Shown piece after piece: positions 11,446 to 23,960 of a DNA stretch of 64,000 bases. Both the position numbers and the translations under genes were made by a program. A model generated the notes under the pieces. The model had not been told where the DNA came from. It made no database searches and was given only the letters and a program-made list of their open reading frames with translations. Where the stretch lies: assembly GCA_949130495.1 (NCBI GenBank), contig OX422213.1, positions 535,231,467-535,295,466 on the forward strand. The letters run 5' to 3'. Within the stretch, counting starts at the first letter, position 1. Each line of letters starts with the position of its first letter. The stretch is from Sambucus nigra (taxonomy: Eukaryota; Streptophyta; Magnoliopsida; Dipsacales; Adoxaceae).

Positions 11446-13916
11446 TGTAACAACCTGCGCAATTCTAGCATCGGTCGCCACTAAAACTATGCCGGGAGAG
11501 AACTAAATAAAATATCATTCTTAGAATGTGATAGATATGAGACATATAAAATATATTCCATGAGATAATAATGAAATCAATCCTAATAAATAATAATCAC
11601 CAATGCGATCAAAAATCCATCACCATGATAATCTCCAATAATATCTAACTCGAAATAAATATAATCTCCAATAAATTGAATTCATAATGAAATATCTGAA
11701 TAAAATCGTAACAACCGTGGAACCGAATAACCCACCAAATCCATAAACTATGTCTCATTATAAATGTGAAGGAATGGAAACTAAACTAAACTACTAAAGA
11801 AAAAATAAATAAACTCTAGCTGCACCTCTAAGATATATCTCCAAATACTCTTGTGCATCTACCCGAGCACTAATACCTGAAAATATTAGTCAACAGACAG
11901 GGTCAAAGCCCCGAGCATGAATACCGGCTACTCCCCCCAATTAGGATTCGTGAACCCAAATAATATCAGTATACATGATAAATATCACAATATAATATTT
12001 TAAATTAAACGAGATATGATTAGGCGCAATAAAAATAAATCACTAACTACCCAAAATAATTCTTATCCAAAAATCCAACCAATATTATATTAAATATCTA
12101 ACAGTCCCATATTGTTAATTTAATTAAATTAACCCAAATTATCACTCTTCTCAATTAATTATTATCAAATGTGGTACTACCGCATAAAATTCTTACTCCA
12201 ATAATTCATATTATTATAGCGGTCCTGCCGCCTCGGATGGTACTCCCACCAAATCCACATTCCCCTCGTCAATAGCCAGCTGGTCCTTTTAAACTGTCGA
12301 TCCCGCAATGTGATGAGGTTCTACACACGACACGACATAAACACCACCTGACCCGTTTAAATTGTCGGCCCCCGCACATTATGTCGCCAATAAATTTTAA
12401 TACATGTTTAATGTCTTAGGCATTTATTCTCAACTAATTATCTTTCTCATTATTTTATATTTATAAACCCCACCCTTATTAGCCATGTGAGATCCTCAAA
12501 AACACCCTTAGTCCCATACCTAAGGGTCACCAACACATTAATACGTCCCACCTTAATTATAAGATGAATCTCAAATTATAACTCCTCCTAGTCTTATACC
12601 TAGGCTGGCGAATCGACGACACAAATAAAAATCAACCTCACCCTGGAATCACCCGTCTGTAAAAATCTACACTCACTAGTCTCATACCTAGAAAGCATAA
12701 ATTGCAACTAAGTCCTACCTACAAGTCCCATACCTAGTAAGCATCCTAAAGTATAGGTGAGATCATACTACTAAGATCCTGTCATACCCGCGATGATAAC
12801 TATCAATATCAATCAATCATATAATCAAATAACACATATAAACAATATCACAAATTTATTCGTGATGGCACAAGTTAATTTAATTTCATTAATAATATCG
12901 TCGTTGTACTTAATACAATTATTCCCATTTAATCGTTATAGATTAATCACCATACAAGATTCATGAAGCATTCCAAAATTCTCCACTTTTATCAACTACA
13001 TAATTTTTGTGCGTGTATACACGTCCCGATTTTAATAAAAAAATTTACCCCCATGAATTCTACATACAATCCTATACCCATAATAACCAAAATCCACTAC
13101 TCTCTCCTACGCACCCAAGGGTTTCAAGTCTTATTCCATATTACGATTTTTCATCAAAATAGTACTAAATTTAGTTTTCACTTTTTGTAATTATGTTTCT
13201 AATTTATTTTAAGAAAAACATGTCATTAAGGGTTTAGGCGATACTTAAAACGCATAATACTAAAGGAAGAGAATAGAGTATCCATGTCTGAATAAAAGTT
13301 GATTGAGAATTCTGATTTTAAAGATGTATTATTCTCTAAAAGTTGATAAAGATTTGTTCTTGACGAGTCTTGAAAAAATCTAGTTAACCTTGACAAAATT
13401 TGAGTTGAAAATTATGTAGAATGGGGCTAGGATTTAGAGGTTGCAGAAGATGTAAAAGAGGAGAGGCTTCTGCTCTAAAAGTTAATGAAAATATGTTTTA
13501 AAAGTCCTATCCCCGAGTTGATTTTATATCAAAATAAATAAGAGTTTGATTAGTAAAAGAATTCCAAGAAAACAGGACTGTTTGGCGTAATCCTAGCCCC
13601 GGCTTGGTTTTATACCAAAATAAATAAGAGATTGATTAGTAAAACAATTCCAAGAAAATAGGACTGTTTGGCGTAACAGACCGGGGAACCAGTCCAGCCA
13701 AAATCATGGGTTTGGTTCGGTCGCAGAAAATAAAATCAATTTTAATTTAAATTCCTATTTTAACGCCTGTTTTAATTTCGATTAAAGTCCAACTTTTCAA
13801 TATTAAAACTCGATATTTTAAATTACTAAAAATTAATAAATGTCAAAATTTTATTTTACCCAAAAATATTTTCGAATTAATTTAAATAAAACTTATTAAA
13901 TTTACGGGGGGTTACA
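11446..13916 (-). mobile_element. Solo LTR with perfect AAGAT target duplication
   Basis: The segment starts TGTAACAACC on the plus strand and ends GGGGGTTACA. AAGAT stands directly before (11441-11445) and after (13917-13921). On the minus strand it begins TGTAACCCCCCGTAAATTT, the usual style of gypsy LTRs of the Tekay group, so it is placed on the minus strand. At 2471 bases it matches the length of the Tekay LTRs at 48138 and 55461. It contains no primer site, gag or pol. The likely origin is recombination between the two LTRs of a complete copy. Confidence 0.9.
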
Positions 13917-14080
13917 AAGATGTTTTTGGGTAAAAAGGAGGAAAAATATTTTGGGTATAAGGAATGACGTATGCTTTTGGTATTTTTGATAAAAGAGGGG
14001 AAAAATATTTTTGACACTTTTGGTAAAGAAAGAGGAAAAATGAGAAAAATGATCTCAGCATGATTATTATTATGTTTATT
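13917..14080 (-). other. Ogre leader fragment between two insertions
   Basis: 164 bases of host leader with runs such as GGGTAAAAAGGAGGAAAAATA, bounded by the AAGAT copy of the solo LTR and by TTATT (14076-14080), the left target duplication of the Sirevirus-like element. Confidence 0.65.
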
Positions 14081-16075
14081 TGAAGCACCTTGTACCTTTG
14101 ACTTGCTTAAGTCTACATTGTATAAGTGCTCAACTAATTTGGAAATATTGACAAAATTGGTTGTCTATCCTAGAATCCAAAAAGCCTCAGAACCTATCTC
14201 TCTAATCCTCTTCAATGATCCATGATGGTATAAAATGAATCACACTACACACAATTAGAAGTGCATACATGTGTTCATATTGCTTAAAATTGAGTGTGTG
14301 TTTAATTCCCCTTGAATTGGAGCTTTAATAATTTTTTGGGAATTTTTAAATAATTTTTAAACCTTTTTAAACATTTTTAAACTTTTTTTAAATAAAGGTT
14401 TTATTAATAAAATGAGGTTATATAATTTGTGGGGTTAATATTCTATTTTGGAAACTTCTGTTTTCATTAAAATGTTTGGTTGGGTAGGAACTCAAAGCGC
14501 TAGAGACTTCAGGGTGATGTTTTGTAATTAATTTGACGCGCGTGTGAGAGCCACTCACAGGCCTACACTTGTCATCCTCCGGGTGAATGTATTTGTGTTT
14601 GTTATGTGAGAGGTCTGGATGGATGTTTGATGATCATTGGATCATTCCTGATCAAGGGTCTGCATGTGTTCTTGGTTAATCCCGGTGCTATCCATATGAT
14701 CCAATCAGAATCATTTTAAACCACCGTTGTTTTATAACCTTTGGATCAAGTCAAACCTTACAAGACTTGATCACAGCCCTTGATTTCCCTCGAACGTCCA
14801 GAACCTTCCCTCAGCCCTAGAAATACCCTCCTCTTCTCCGCCTTAGAAGACTTTTGGGCCTTCGTATTTCTGAGAAAAAAAAATAAGAGATAAGTGAGAG
14901 AAGAGAGAAGTGAGAGAAGAGAGAAAAGAATAGAGAGAAGAGAGAGAAAGGGAAACAGTTAGCCCAAAACCAAACCCTAACCCTTAAACACTTCAACTCA
15001 GAAACAAACCTTCGTTTATATATCACCCCAAACATATCCTTGAGTGTTTGAGAGAGAGTAGTTTGTTGTTTATTGAAGCTGTAACCTCATTATCTTTGAT
15101 CTTGTACACAACTTAAACATTCGTGTGAAGATCTTGTTTCTTTTTCATAGAAACTTTAGATCTACACTCTGCATGTTACATTTTCACTAGATCTGCATAT
15201 TTTCTACTTGTTTCAAGAAAATCTTTACTGATTTGGTTTTGAAAATGTTTTCTGGTTTCTTCTTACAAAACTTAACTCTGACCTAGTTGGATTCGCACTT
15301 GGAGGGTTTTCAATCTCATAAATATTTTCAAAAGAGATTGATTAAGGTCTTGACCGATTTCTGAAGCAAGATCTCCGTGGAATCTGGGTTATATTTAAAG
15401 GTCAAAAAGGGTTTGAGTTCTGTGAGAATGAAATAAACTAAAATCACTGCATATAGTCTTTATATGTAATTTACTAGGGCTGTTTGTAAATCTAAGTGTG
15501 TGTGAGTTCATGCATGTGAATAGGAATCACTACACAAACACTTAACACACTACTACACTGAAAGTGTTGTGTTTAAGATCTGAGATCATTGAGTCGACAT
15601 AAGGAAGCTAAAGCAAAGGAAGTTAGCAAACTGGAGAAACATCATCAACAAATCAGATCTATGAGAAGTTAGAAGGACACCAAGTGGGGTATATTCCTAA
15701 ACTTAGAATAGGTTGATTTGTGTTCTTGCATGTTGTATTGTTTGTAACTATTTTTGTTATTAGTGGATTTTTACTTTTGTGACTTAGAAGTCATCGTGGA
15801 TGTTTCCTCTGTTGGGAGAGGTTTTACCACGTTAAAAACTGTGTGTTGATTATCTTCATCTACTCATCTCATTCTATAAGTGTGCTGAATTTTTGAAACT
15901 GCCTTAGTTTTAAAAACTGATTACACATTCTTAATTACTCTCGTACATAAGTTTCTTTGTAAACAAATCTAGTTTATAATTTTTATTTTCAAAAGAAAAG
16001 GGTTTCTCCAACAAACAATTCGGAGTTGCTTATACAGTTTAACCTTGTGTTAAATGGAATTAGCGACGTTTTTCA
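14081..16075 (+). repeat. 5' LTR of the Sirevirus-like element
   Basis: Begins TGAAGCACCTTG and ends GACGTTTTTCA. A weak TATA-like GAAATACCC at 14819-14828 corresponds to CTATAAATACCC in the right LTR, so the promoter box is altered in this copy. A GA-rich leader follows (14870-14955). Confidence 0.95.
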
Positions 16076-16076
16076 A

Positions 16077-16091
16077 TTGGTATCAGAGCCC
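16077..16091 (+). other. Primer-binding site (initiator tRNA-Met type)
   Basis: TTGGTATCAGAGCCC lies one base after the LTR end. TGGTATCAGAGC is complementary to the 3' end of plant initiator tRNA-Met, which primes minus-strand DNA synthesis in most copia elements. Confidence 0.93.
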
Positions 16092-16152
16092 TGTTAACTT
16101 TTATTTCAAAAAGATCTTGTGTTTCTGAAATCGTTTTCTGAAAAACCTAACT

Positions 16153-18684
16153 GTGGACGAGAAGAATGAAAGGTTTGGTAATCTTTCCAGACCTCCACTC
16201 TTTGATGGAAACAACTTTGCTTACTGGAAAGTAAGAATGGTTGCCTTCATCCAAGGGACTTTAGGAGATGATGTCTGGGACATTATCGAAAATGGATACA
16301 CTTATCCTACTAAACCAGCCACTGAAGGAAGTGATGAGAGGGTAAAGAAAATCTTAAGTGAATTTACCCAAGAAGAAAAAACTATTTCTCGAAATAACAA
16401 TAAAGGCAAGAATGCCATTTTTATTTCTATTAATGAGTATGAGTTCAAAAGAATCTCATCTTGTGCCACTTCTAAGGAAGCGTGGGACACATTAATCACT
16501 GCCCATGAAGGAGACTCAAGAGTTAAAGCTGCTAAAACTCAAATGGTTATCCAGCAGCCGAACTCTTTGATCATGTCTGATTTTGAGTCTTTTGATGATT
16601 TTTACATGAACTTGACTGATATAGTCACTAAGTTGCATGCTAATGGTATTACTTATGATAGAAATGAAATTGTTTCTAAAATCCTAAGGTCATTACCACA
16701 AAAGTTTGACAGTAAGAGGTATGCTATTGAGGAAATGAATGATCAAAACCTTACCCCTGAGTTACTCAGTAGCAAACTTAGGACTGTGGAAATGGAATTA
16801 GACTTTAAGAAACAATTGAATCATTCTCAAAGAAAACAACCTAACTGTAACTTGAGTTTTGCCTCTAAGATACCCAAACTTGAGTCTAATTTGACCAACT
16901 CTGACTCTAATGAGGAGTGTGATATAGAAAAACTAGATAATCAGATTGCCTTGATGTCTAAACAATTTAAGAAAATTGTCAAATTTCGAAACAAGCAGGC
17001 AACTAAACAAGGCAAGCCTAATTATCCTACTCTGTCTAATCCCAAACCTCATGCGAGAGGTCTTGATAAACATCCTAAGGACAACAATTCCAGACCCACT
17101 AGAGACCTTAAAAAGATTGAATGTTTTAGATGTGGGAAACTAGGTCACATTGCTCACGATTGCAGAGTTAATCTGAATAAAGCTAACACACATAATAGAG
17201 CCATTGTCTGTAAAACTTGGAATGATTCAAGTGACTCTGATGAAGAGGAACTTGAGTCATCTAATGTACTTGACCCTTGCATGTCTTTTTATGCTAAGAT
17301 CATTTATAATAATGATACACATGTGTGTGATAATGATGCTCCTACTTCTGCTTGTGTGAATACTGCTTTGATTGGCCTAGATGCTTTATTGTCTGAAAAT
17401 GTTGCTAGTTCTAGTTCCGTGTGTGTGAGTCAAAGTGATCTCGATAATGACGATGCAAATGGGTGCGTGAGTACTAAAACTGAATCGTTAGGGGTCACTA
17501 CACACACCTCACTTAGCGACTCAGACACAGATGACCTCCCAGATATCCATACCTTGTATGGTAAAACTCTTAAAAAAGGCACTAGACTAGAGAAGACTGT
17601 TAGAGACCTGACTAAGAAATTAGATGATCTAAGTCTTATAGTGAAGTTGAATGCTGAAGAGTACACTAACCAGTGTCTGTCTCATCAATCTGAAATTGAA
17701 ACTTTTGATCAAAAATTAAAAGAGTTAACTAAAACTAATGAAATCCTAGAAATGAAATATAAGGGAACATTATTAGAATTGGAGGAAGCAAAAACAAAGA
17801 CAGCTACTGTTTTAAAAAAGTTTTCTAAGTTTGAAAACAATTCAAATTGTTTTACTGACTTTGTTGTTGACTCCAAGACCAATTCTGATGATAGAACCGG
17901 TATTGGATTTTGCCCTAAGAGCAAACCACAAACTACTAAACTTGAACCTATTAAGTTTATGTATGGGAGCAAAAGACCAATTGAAACATGTCCAGACTTT
18001 CATTTGATTAAAAAGGAATTTGATCAAAAGCAACAACAGAAAGACATTGGAGAGTCTAGTAATTCTAAGGCTGACACTGCACTTAAGACTAAATACGTCT
18101 GTCCTTTGATTAGAAAGGTTGATTCTACCTATAAGACCATCCCTCCTAGGAATAATACTTCTGAGCAGAATGCTGTCAAATCTATCTTTAGAAGTTTTCC
18201 TAAGGAAATTCATCCCTCAAGCAATCAATATTGCTCATACTGTGACATTTATGGTCACTCCTTTGAAGGTTGTTATGCTAGGCGTCTAAACACCCCTGTG
18301 TACAACACTTCTGTCTACAAGGACTTTAACTATTCTAGGCAAAATCGTAACCATTATGTCCTTCCAAGACAACCTGATAAGAACTCTAACTACAGAAATA
18401 GAAAGACCAAAACTAAGAGTTCATTTAAGAGAAAGGCTCCCAGAAACTTTCCTAAACCAAAAGCTCAAATTTTTCACAATAATCAGTTTGCTGCTCCAAA
18501 TGTTTTTCGACAAAAAGCTGTCTCTCGAAAATTTTATCAAATGAGGGCAAACTTGCGCAAAATTAAAACTAGAGCTATTTGGGTTAGAAAAGAGGATCTT
18601 TTACCCCAAATGAAGTGTAACATTGTCATCACTACTTTAAAAGATGAACACACTTCATCTGGTTGGTATTTAGATTCAGGATAA
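16153..18684 (+). pseudogene. Sirevirus-like gag and start of protease
   Basis: The open frame of 843 codons starts at GTG where related gags start with ATG, so the start codon looks lost; the next in-frame ATG is 16237. The N-terminus (LSRPPLFDGNNFAYWKVRM, residues 10-29) is the copia gag opening, followed by a UBN2-type gag domain. A CCHC zinc knuckle, CFRCGKLGHIAHDC, starts near residue 324. Then come an acidic, Ser/Asp-rich region and a predicted coiled-coil (about 475-560). A second knuckle, CSYCDIYGHSFEGC, starts near 694, followed by a basic tail. It ends WYLDSG and a TAA at 18682-18684, right after the catalytic DSG of the protease. Gag would form the particle, and the protease would cut Gag-Pol. 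The stop in the active site separates the two in this copy. Confidence 0.93.
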
Positions 18685-19185
18685 TCCAAACATATGACAG
18701 GAGATGAAACCAAACTTTTAAACAAAACCAGATTTGCTGGTGGGAAAGTTGTTTTTGGTGATGGTGTTTCATCCCAGATCATAGGTAAAGGAACCCTAAA
18801 AGAAGAAGGAATGCCTGTTCTCGAAAATGTTCTATTAGTTAAAGGCCTCAAAGCCAACCTCCTAAGTATATCACAATTTTGTGACTCTGACCATACTGTC
18901 ACCTTTTCAAAGAACAATTGTAAAATTTTAAATGATAAAGGTGAATGCATTATTACAGGATTTAGAACACCTGACAATTGTTATACTGTCAAGACTAGTT
19001 CTGAAACCTGTAACATTGTCAAAATGGATGACAATGAAATCTGGCATAATCGTATGGGTCACTTAAGTTATGATATCCTTGGAAGATTGTCTAGTCAAGA
19101 GATAGTTAGAGGAATTCCTAAAATTAAACCTATTTCAAGTGTTGTCTGTGGTCATTGCCAGGAAGGAAAAATAGTTAAGACTTAG
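18685..19185 (+). pseudogene. Sirevirus-like protease remainder and integrase zinc domain
   Basis: This continues the same frame after the protease stop: SKHMTGDETKL, then FGDG and the LLSISQ stretch typical of the copia protease-integrase region. The integrase zinc-binding motif follows as HNRMGH and CGHCQ (H-x4-H and C-x2-C). TAG at 19183-19185 stands where neighbouring copia proteins have an ordinary residue; CAG to TAG by one transition is the simplest reading. The shorter ATG start at 18694 is an artefact of the upstream stop. Confidence 0.92.
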
Positions 19186-20340
19186 CATAAAAAGGTTAAA
19201 GACATCCTCACCTCTAGACCTCTAGATCTCATCCATATGGACCTTATTGGTCCTTCTAGAACTGTTAGTCTTTGTGGACACAGTTATATCCTTGTCATGG
19301 TTGATGATTTTACACGATTCACTTGGGTTGCCTTCTTGAAACATAAATCTGACACGTTTCAGAATTTTTTGAAAATTCTTCTAAGAATTGAAAATGAGAA
19401 GGACACACAAGTCAATCGCATTCGTAGTGATAGAGGGGGAGAGTTCATAGACACAGGAATAGTTGAATATTATGACTACAATGATTACAAACATGAATTT
19501 AGTGCCCCTAAAACTCCTCAGCAAAATGGCATTGCTGAAAGGAAAAACCGAACTCTTCAAGAGATGGCACGTGTCAAGTTGCATGCCAAATCCCTACCTA
19601 AATACTTCTGGGTAGAATCCATTAGAACTGCCTGTCACATCACTAATAGGGTCTATCTTAGGAAAAACTCTAAACAAACCCCTTATGAGTTGTGGGACGG
19701 TAAGAAGCCAAATCTGAAATACCTAAGAACCTTCGAAAGTCAGTGTTATGTCTGTAAAGACAGAGAACATCTGTCTAAATTCGAGACTCGTGGTGATAAA
19801 GCCATCTTCTTAGGATACTCCCCAAACAGTCGTGCTTATCGTATATACAATCTGCGTACTAAGGCCCTTATGGAATCGATAAATGTAATTGTAAGTGACA
19901 CTATTGTCGAAAATAAGATATCTGAATCACCTATTGTGGTTGAATCTGAAAATGATTTCAAAACTGATTCACCAGAAATAGATGACTCATTACCTATTGA
20001 GAGTCCAGAAGTACCTGGCTGGGTATCTAAAGATCATCCAATTGACAACGTGGTCGGTAATCCTAATGAGCCAGTTCGTACTAGATCCCAGTTAAGAAAT
20101 TATGCTAATTATGCATGTTTCGTCTCCCTTGTGGAACCGAAAAATGTTAATGAAGCATTGAATGACACACACTGGATTTCTGCTATGCAGGAAGAACTTT
20201 TACAATTCGTCATTCACGATGTCTGGTATCTTGTACTGCGGCTTCAAAACAAAAATGTTATTAGAACGCGTTGGATTTTTAAGAACAAATCTGATGAAAA
20301 TGGGGTGATTCTTAGAAACAAAGCTAGACTAGTTGCTTAA
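19186..20340 (+). pseudogene. Sirevirus-like integrase core and RT N-terminus
   Basis: The integrase catalytic triad is present: D in HMDLIGP, D in RSDRGGEF, and E in NGIAERKNRT, with 35 residues between the last two. It would join element DNA to chromosomal DNA. The GKKPNLKYLR and FLGYS segments of the integrase C-terminal region follow, then an acidic linker, then the RT opening (WISAMQEEL, then RTRWIFKNKSDENG). The frame ends KARLVA and a TAA at 20338-20340, a single C to T change away from a glutamine codon. Codons 19186-19236 upstream of the first ATG belong to the same protein. Confidence 0.93.
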
Positions 20341-21660
20341 AGCTACTCTCAAATAGAAGGGATAGATTTCAGTGAGACATTTGCCCCTGTCACACGTCTG
20401 GAATCTGTTCGACTTCTTTTCACCATAGCGTGTTACTTAAAATTCACACTTTATCAAATGGACGTAAAATCTTCTTTCCTAAATGGAATCCTGTCCGAAG
20501 AAACGTATGTAGAACAACCCAAAGGGTTCATTGACCCTAAATACCCTAATCATATTTTTCGTCTAAAAAAGGCTCTGTATGGCTTAAAACAAGCTCCTAG
20601 AGCTTGGTATGAACGCCTTTCCAACTTTTTGTTGGATAAGGGTTTTAAGAGAGGAGGAAATGACCTGACTATCTTTGTCAAACATTTTGACAAAAACATT
20701 ATTATAGCCCAAGTCTATGTAGACGACATCATTTTCGGGTTAACTTCAAACTCTGAAGTTAAATCTTTTTCTGCTATTATGCATAAGGAATTTCATATGT
20801 CCCTTATGGGGGAGCTACAACTTTTCTTTGGATTTCAAGTGAAACAGAATTCTGATGGTTTATTTGTTTCTCAAACTAAGTATGCCTTAGACCTTGTTAA
20901 GAAATTTATCTTAGAGAATGCTAAATTTGCCAAAACACCTATGAGTACTACCATTAAATTAAGCAAAGATGAAAATGGTAAGTCAGTTGATTCCACACTT
21001 TACCGTAGTATAATTGGTAGCCTACTCTATCTAACTACCTCACGACCAGACATAATGTATGCTGTATGTCTGTGTGCTCGTTACCAGAATAACCCTAAAG
21101 AGAGCCATTTATTGTGTGTAAAACGTATAATAAAGTACATAAAAGGCACTCTCAATCTTGGACTTAGGTATACTAAGGATACCTGTAGCACCATCATAGG
21201 GTATACTGATGCTGATTGGGCCGGTTGTACTGATGATAGTAAAAGTACTTCAGGTGCCTGTTATTATATCAGCAATAATTTAGTTGGATGGAGTAGCAAA
21301 AAACAGAATTGCACATCTTTATCTACGGCTGAGTCCGAATATATAGCAGCAGGAAGTTGCTGTGCTCAATTATTATGGATAAAACAAATGTTAAGTGATT
21401 ATGGGATTAAAGAAGATCAATTACAATTGTATTGTGACAATCAAAGTGCCATTAACATATCTAAAAACCCGGTTCAACACTCGCGAACTAAGCATATTAA
21501 AATAAGGCATCATTTTATACGCGAACTTGTTGAAACTAAGGAATTAGAAATTCATTACATGCTTACTGATCTGCAACTTGCAAACATGTTCACTAAACCT
21601 TTAGACTATAACAGATTTCTGTATTTGCGAAATTCTATAGGCATGGTATGCGCTGATTAA
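20341..21660 (+). pseudogene. Sirevirus-like reverse transcriptase and RNase H
   Basis: RT continues from the stop at 20338: IDFSETFAPVTRLESVR, then MDVKSSFLNG with the first catalytic aspartate, LYGLKQAPRAWY, and YVDDI with the second and third. RNase H follows with YTDADWAG, STAESEY and CDNQSA, and ends HHFIRE then TKPLD. All polymerase and RNase H catalytic residues I can place are intact over 400 codons without a stop. It copies RNA to DNA and removes the RNA strand. The genuine stop is TAA at 21658-21660. Only the three upstream stops keep this polyprotein from being whole. Confidence 0.94.
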
Positions 21661-21982
21661 ACTCTTAAAACCTTAAGTTTTACCCTTTGTCCATTTGAGA
21701 CAAAATGGGGGAGAAATTTGAGTTTTATGAGTTCAATATTTTGTTCACATTTCATCTAAACTGCTTGATCTTAGTGTGTATATTTGCAGGAATCTCTTCT
21801 ACTGATTGTCTACCGTTTCTAGTGTAAAAATTTGTAAATAGTTGAGTTATGTAATTTTTGACTTTCTAGGAATTGGGTAGATAGTATCTTTTGTATAGGA
21901 CTAGGTTTTATTTTTTTTGGTTCCCTACGAGTTTTAAGTTAACTCAAAGGAGATTTTGTCTCATATTTCCAAAGGGGGAGAT
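21661..21982 (+). other. 3' untranslated region with two purine tracts
   Basis: Non-coding stretch with AAAATGGGGGAGAAATTTG (21701-21719) and the terminal tract AAAGGGGGAGAT (21971-21982) directly before the 3' LTR. Several spaced purine tracts at this place are a known Sirevirus trait; the last one primes plus-strand DNA. Confidence 0.85.
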
Positions 21983-23960
21983 TGAAGCACCTTATACCTT
22001 TGACTTGCTTAAGTCTACATTGTATAAGTGCTCAACTAATTTGGAAATATTGACAAAATTGGTTGTCTATCCTAGAATCCAAAAAGCCTCAGAACCTATC
22101 TCTCTAATCCTCTCCAATGATCCATGATGGTCTAAAATGAATCACACTACACACAATTAGAAGTGCATATATGTGTTCATATTGCTTAAAATTGAGTGTG
22201 TGTTTAATTCCACTTGAATTGGAGCTTTAATAATTTTTTGGGAATTTTTAAATAATTTTTAAACCTTTTTAAACATTTTTAAACTTTTTTTAAATAAAGG
22301 TTTTATTAATAAAATGGGATTATATAATTTGTGGGCTTAATATTCTATTTTGGAAACTTCTGTTTTCATTAAAATCTTTGGTTGGGTAGGAACTCAAAGC
22401 GCTAGAGACTTCAGGGTGATGTTTTGTAATTAATTTGACGCGCGTGTGATATCCACTCACAGGCCAACACTTGTCATCCTCCGGGTGAATGTATTTGTGT
22501 TTGTTATGTGAGAGGGCTGGATGGATGTTTGATGATCGTTGGATCATTCCTAATCAAGGGTTTGCATGTGTTCTTGGTTAATCCCGGTGCTATCCATATG
22601 ATCCAATCAGAATCATTTTAAACCACCGCTGTTTTATAACCTTTGGATCAAGTCAAACCTTACAAGACTTGATCACAGCCCTTGATTTCCCTCGAACGTC
22701 CAGAACCTTCCCTCAGCCCTATAAATACCCTCCTCTTCTCAGCCTTAGAAGACTTTTGGGTATTCGTCTTTCTGAGAAAAAAAATAAGAGAGAAGTGAGA
22801 GAAGAGAGAAAAGAATAGAGAGAAGAGAGAGAAAGGGAAACAGTTAGCCCAAAACCAAACCCTAACCCTTAAAAACTTCAACTCAGAAACAAACCTTCGT
22901 TTATATATCACCCCAAACACATCCTTGAGTGTTTGAGAGAGAGTAGTTTGTTGTTTATTGAAGCTGTAACCTCATTATCTTTGATCTTGTACACAACTTA
23001 AACATTCGTGTGAAGATCTTGTTTCTTTTTCATAGAAACTTTAGATCTACACTCTGCATGTTACATTTTCACTAGATCTGCATATTTTCTACTTGTTTCA
23101 AGAAAATCTTTACTGATTTGGTTTTGAAAATGTTTTCTGGTTTCTTCTTACGAAACTTAACTCTGACCTAGTTGGATTCGCACTTGGAGGGTTTTCAATC
23201 TCATAAATATTTTCAAAAGAGATTGATTAAGGTCTTGACCGATTTCTGAAGCAAGATCTCCGTGGAATCTGGGTTATATTTAAAGGTCAAAAAGGGTTTG
23301 AGTTCTGTGAGAATGAAATAAACTAAAATCACTGCATATAGTCTTTATATGTAATTTACTAGGGCTGTTTGTAAATCTAAGTGTGTGTGAGTTCATGCAT
23401 GTGAATAGGAATCACTACACAAACACTTAACACACTACAACACTGAAAGTGTTGTGTTTAAGATCTGAGATCATTGAGTCGACATAAGGAAGCTAAAGCA
23501 AAGGAAGTTAGCAAACTGGAGAAACATCATCAACAAATCAGATCTATGAGAAGTTAGAAGGACACCAAGTGGGGTATATTCCTAAACTTAGAATAGGTTG
23601 ATTTGTGTGCTTGCATGTTGTATTGTTTGTAACTATTTTTGTTATTAGTGGATTTTTACTTTTGTGACTTAGAAGTCATCGTGGATGTTTCCTCTGTTGG
23701 GAGAGGTTTTACCACGTTAAAAACTGTGTGTTGATTATCTTCATCTACTCATCTCATTCTATAAGTGTGCTGAATTTTTGAAACTGCCTTAGTTTTAAAA
23801 ACTGATTACACATTCTTAATTACTCTCGTACATAAGTTTCTTTGTAAACAAATCTTGTTTATAATTTTTATTTTCAAAAGAAAAGGGTTTCTCCAACAAA
23901 CAATTCGGAGTTGCTTATACAATTTAACCTTGTGTTAAATGGAATTAGCGACGTTTTTCA
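21983..23960 (+). repeat. 3' LTR of the Sirevirus-like element
   Basis: Starts TGAAGCACCTTA and ends GACGTTTTTCA, followed by TTATT. It is 17 bases shorter than the 5' LTR owing to loss in the GA-rich tract near 22785-22820. It keeps CTATAAATACCC (22719-22730), a good TATA box. Confidence 0.95.

Larger units (their letters stand above)
14081..23960 (+). mobile_element. Sirevirus-like Ty1-copia retrotransposon, full length
   Basis: Complete layout: LTR 14081-16075, primer site 16077-16091, gag-pol 16153-21660, purine tract 21971-21982, LTR 21983-23960, and TTATT on both sides (14076-14080 and 23961-23965). The domain order protease, integrase, RT, RNase H is that of copia. The long gag with two zinc knuckles and a coiled-coil, LTRs near 2 kb and the Met-tRNA primer site point to the Sirevirus group. 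By-eye alignment of the LTRs shows about 30 substitutions in about 1980 bases plus one 17-base deletion in a GA-rich tract, so it is much younger than its Ogre host. Three in-frame stops break gag-pol. Confidence 0.95.

Noticed and set aside
14817..15035. Minus-strand frame rich in Phe/Leu/Ser (repeated at 22660-22920)
   Set aside because: It is the antisense of the GA-rich leader in both Sirevirus LTRs.
17842..18213. Minus-strand open frame of 123 codons
   Set aside because: It is a shadow of the Sirevirus gag frame on the plus strand.
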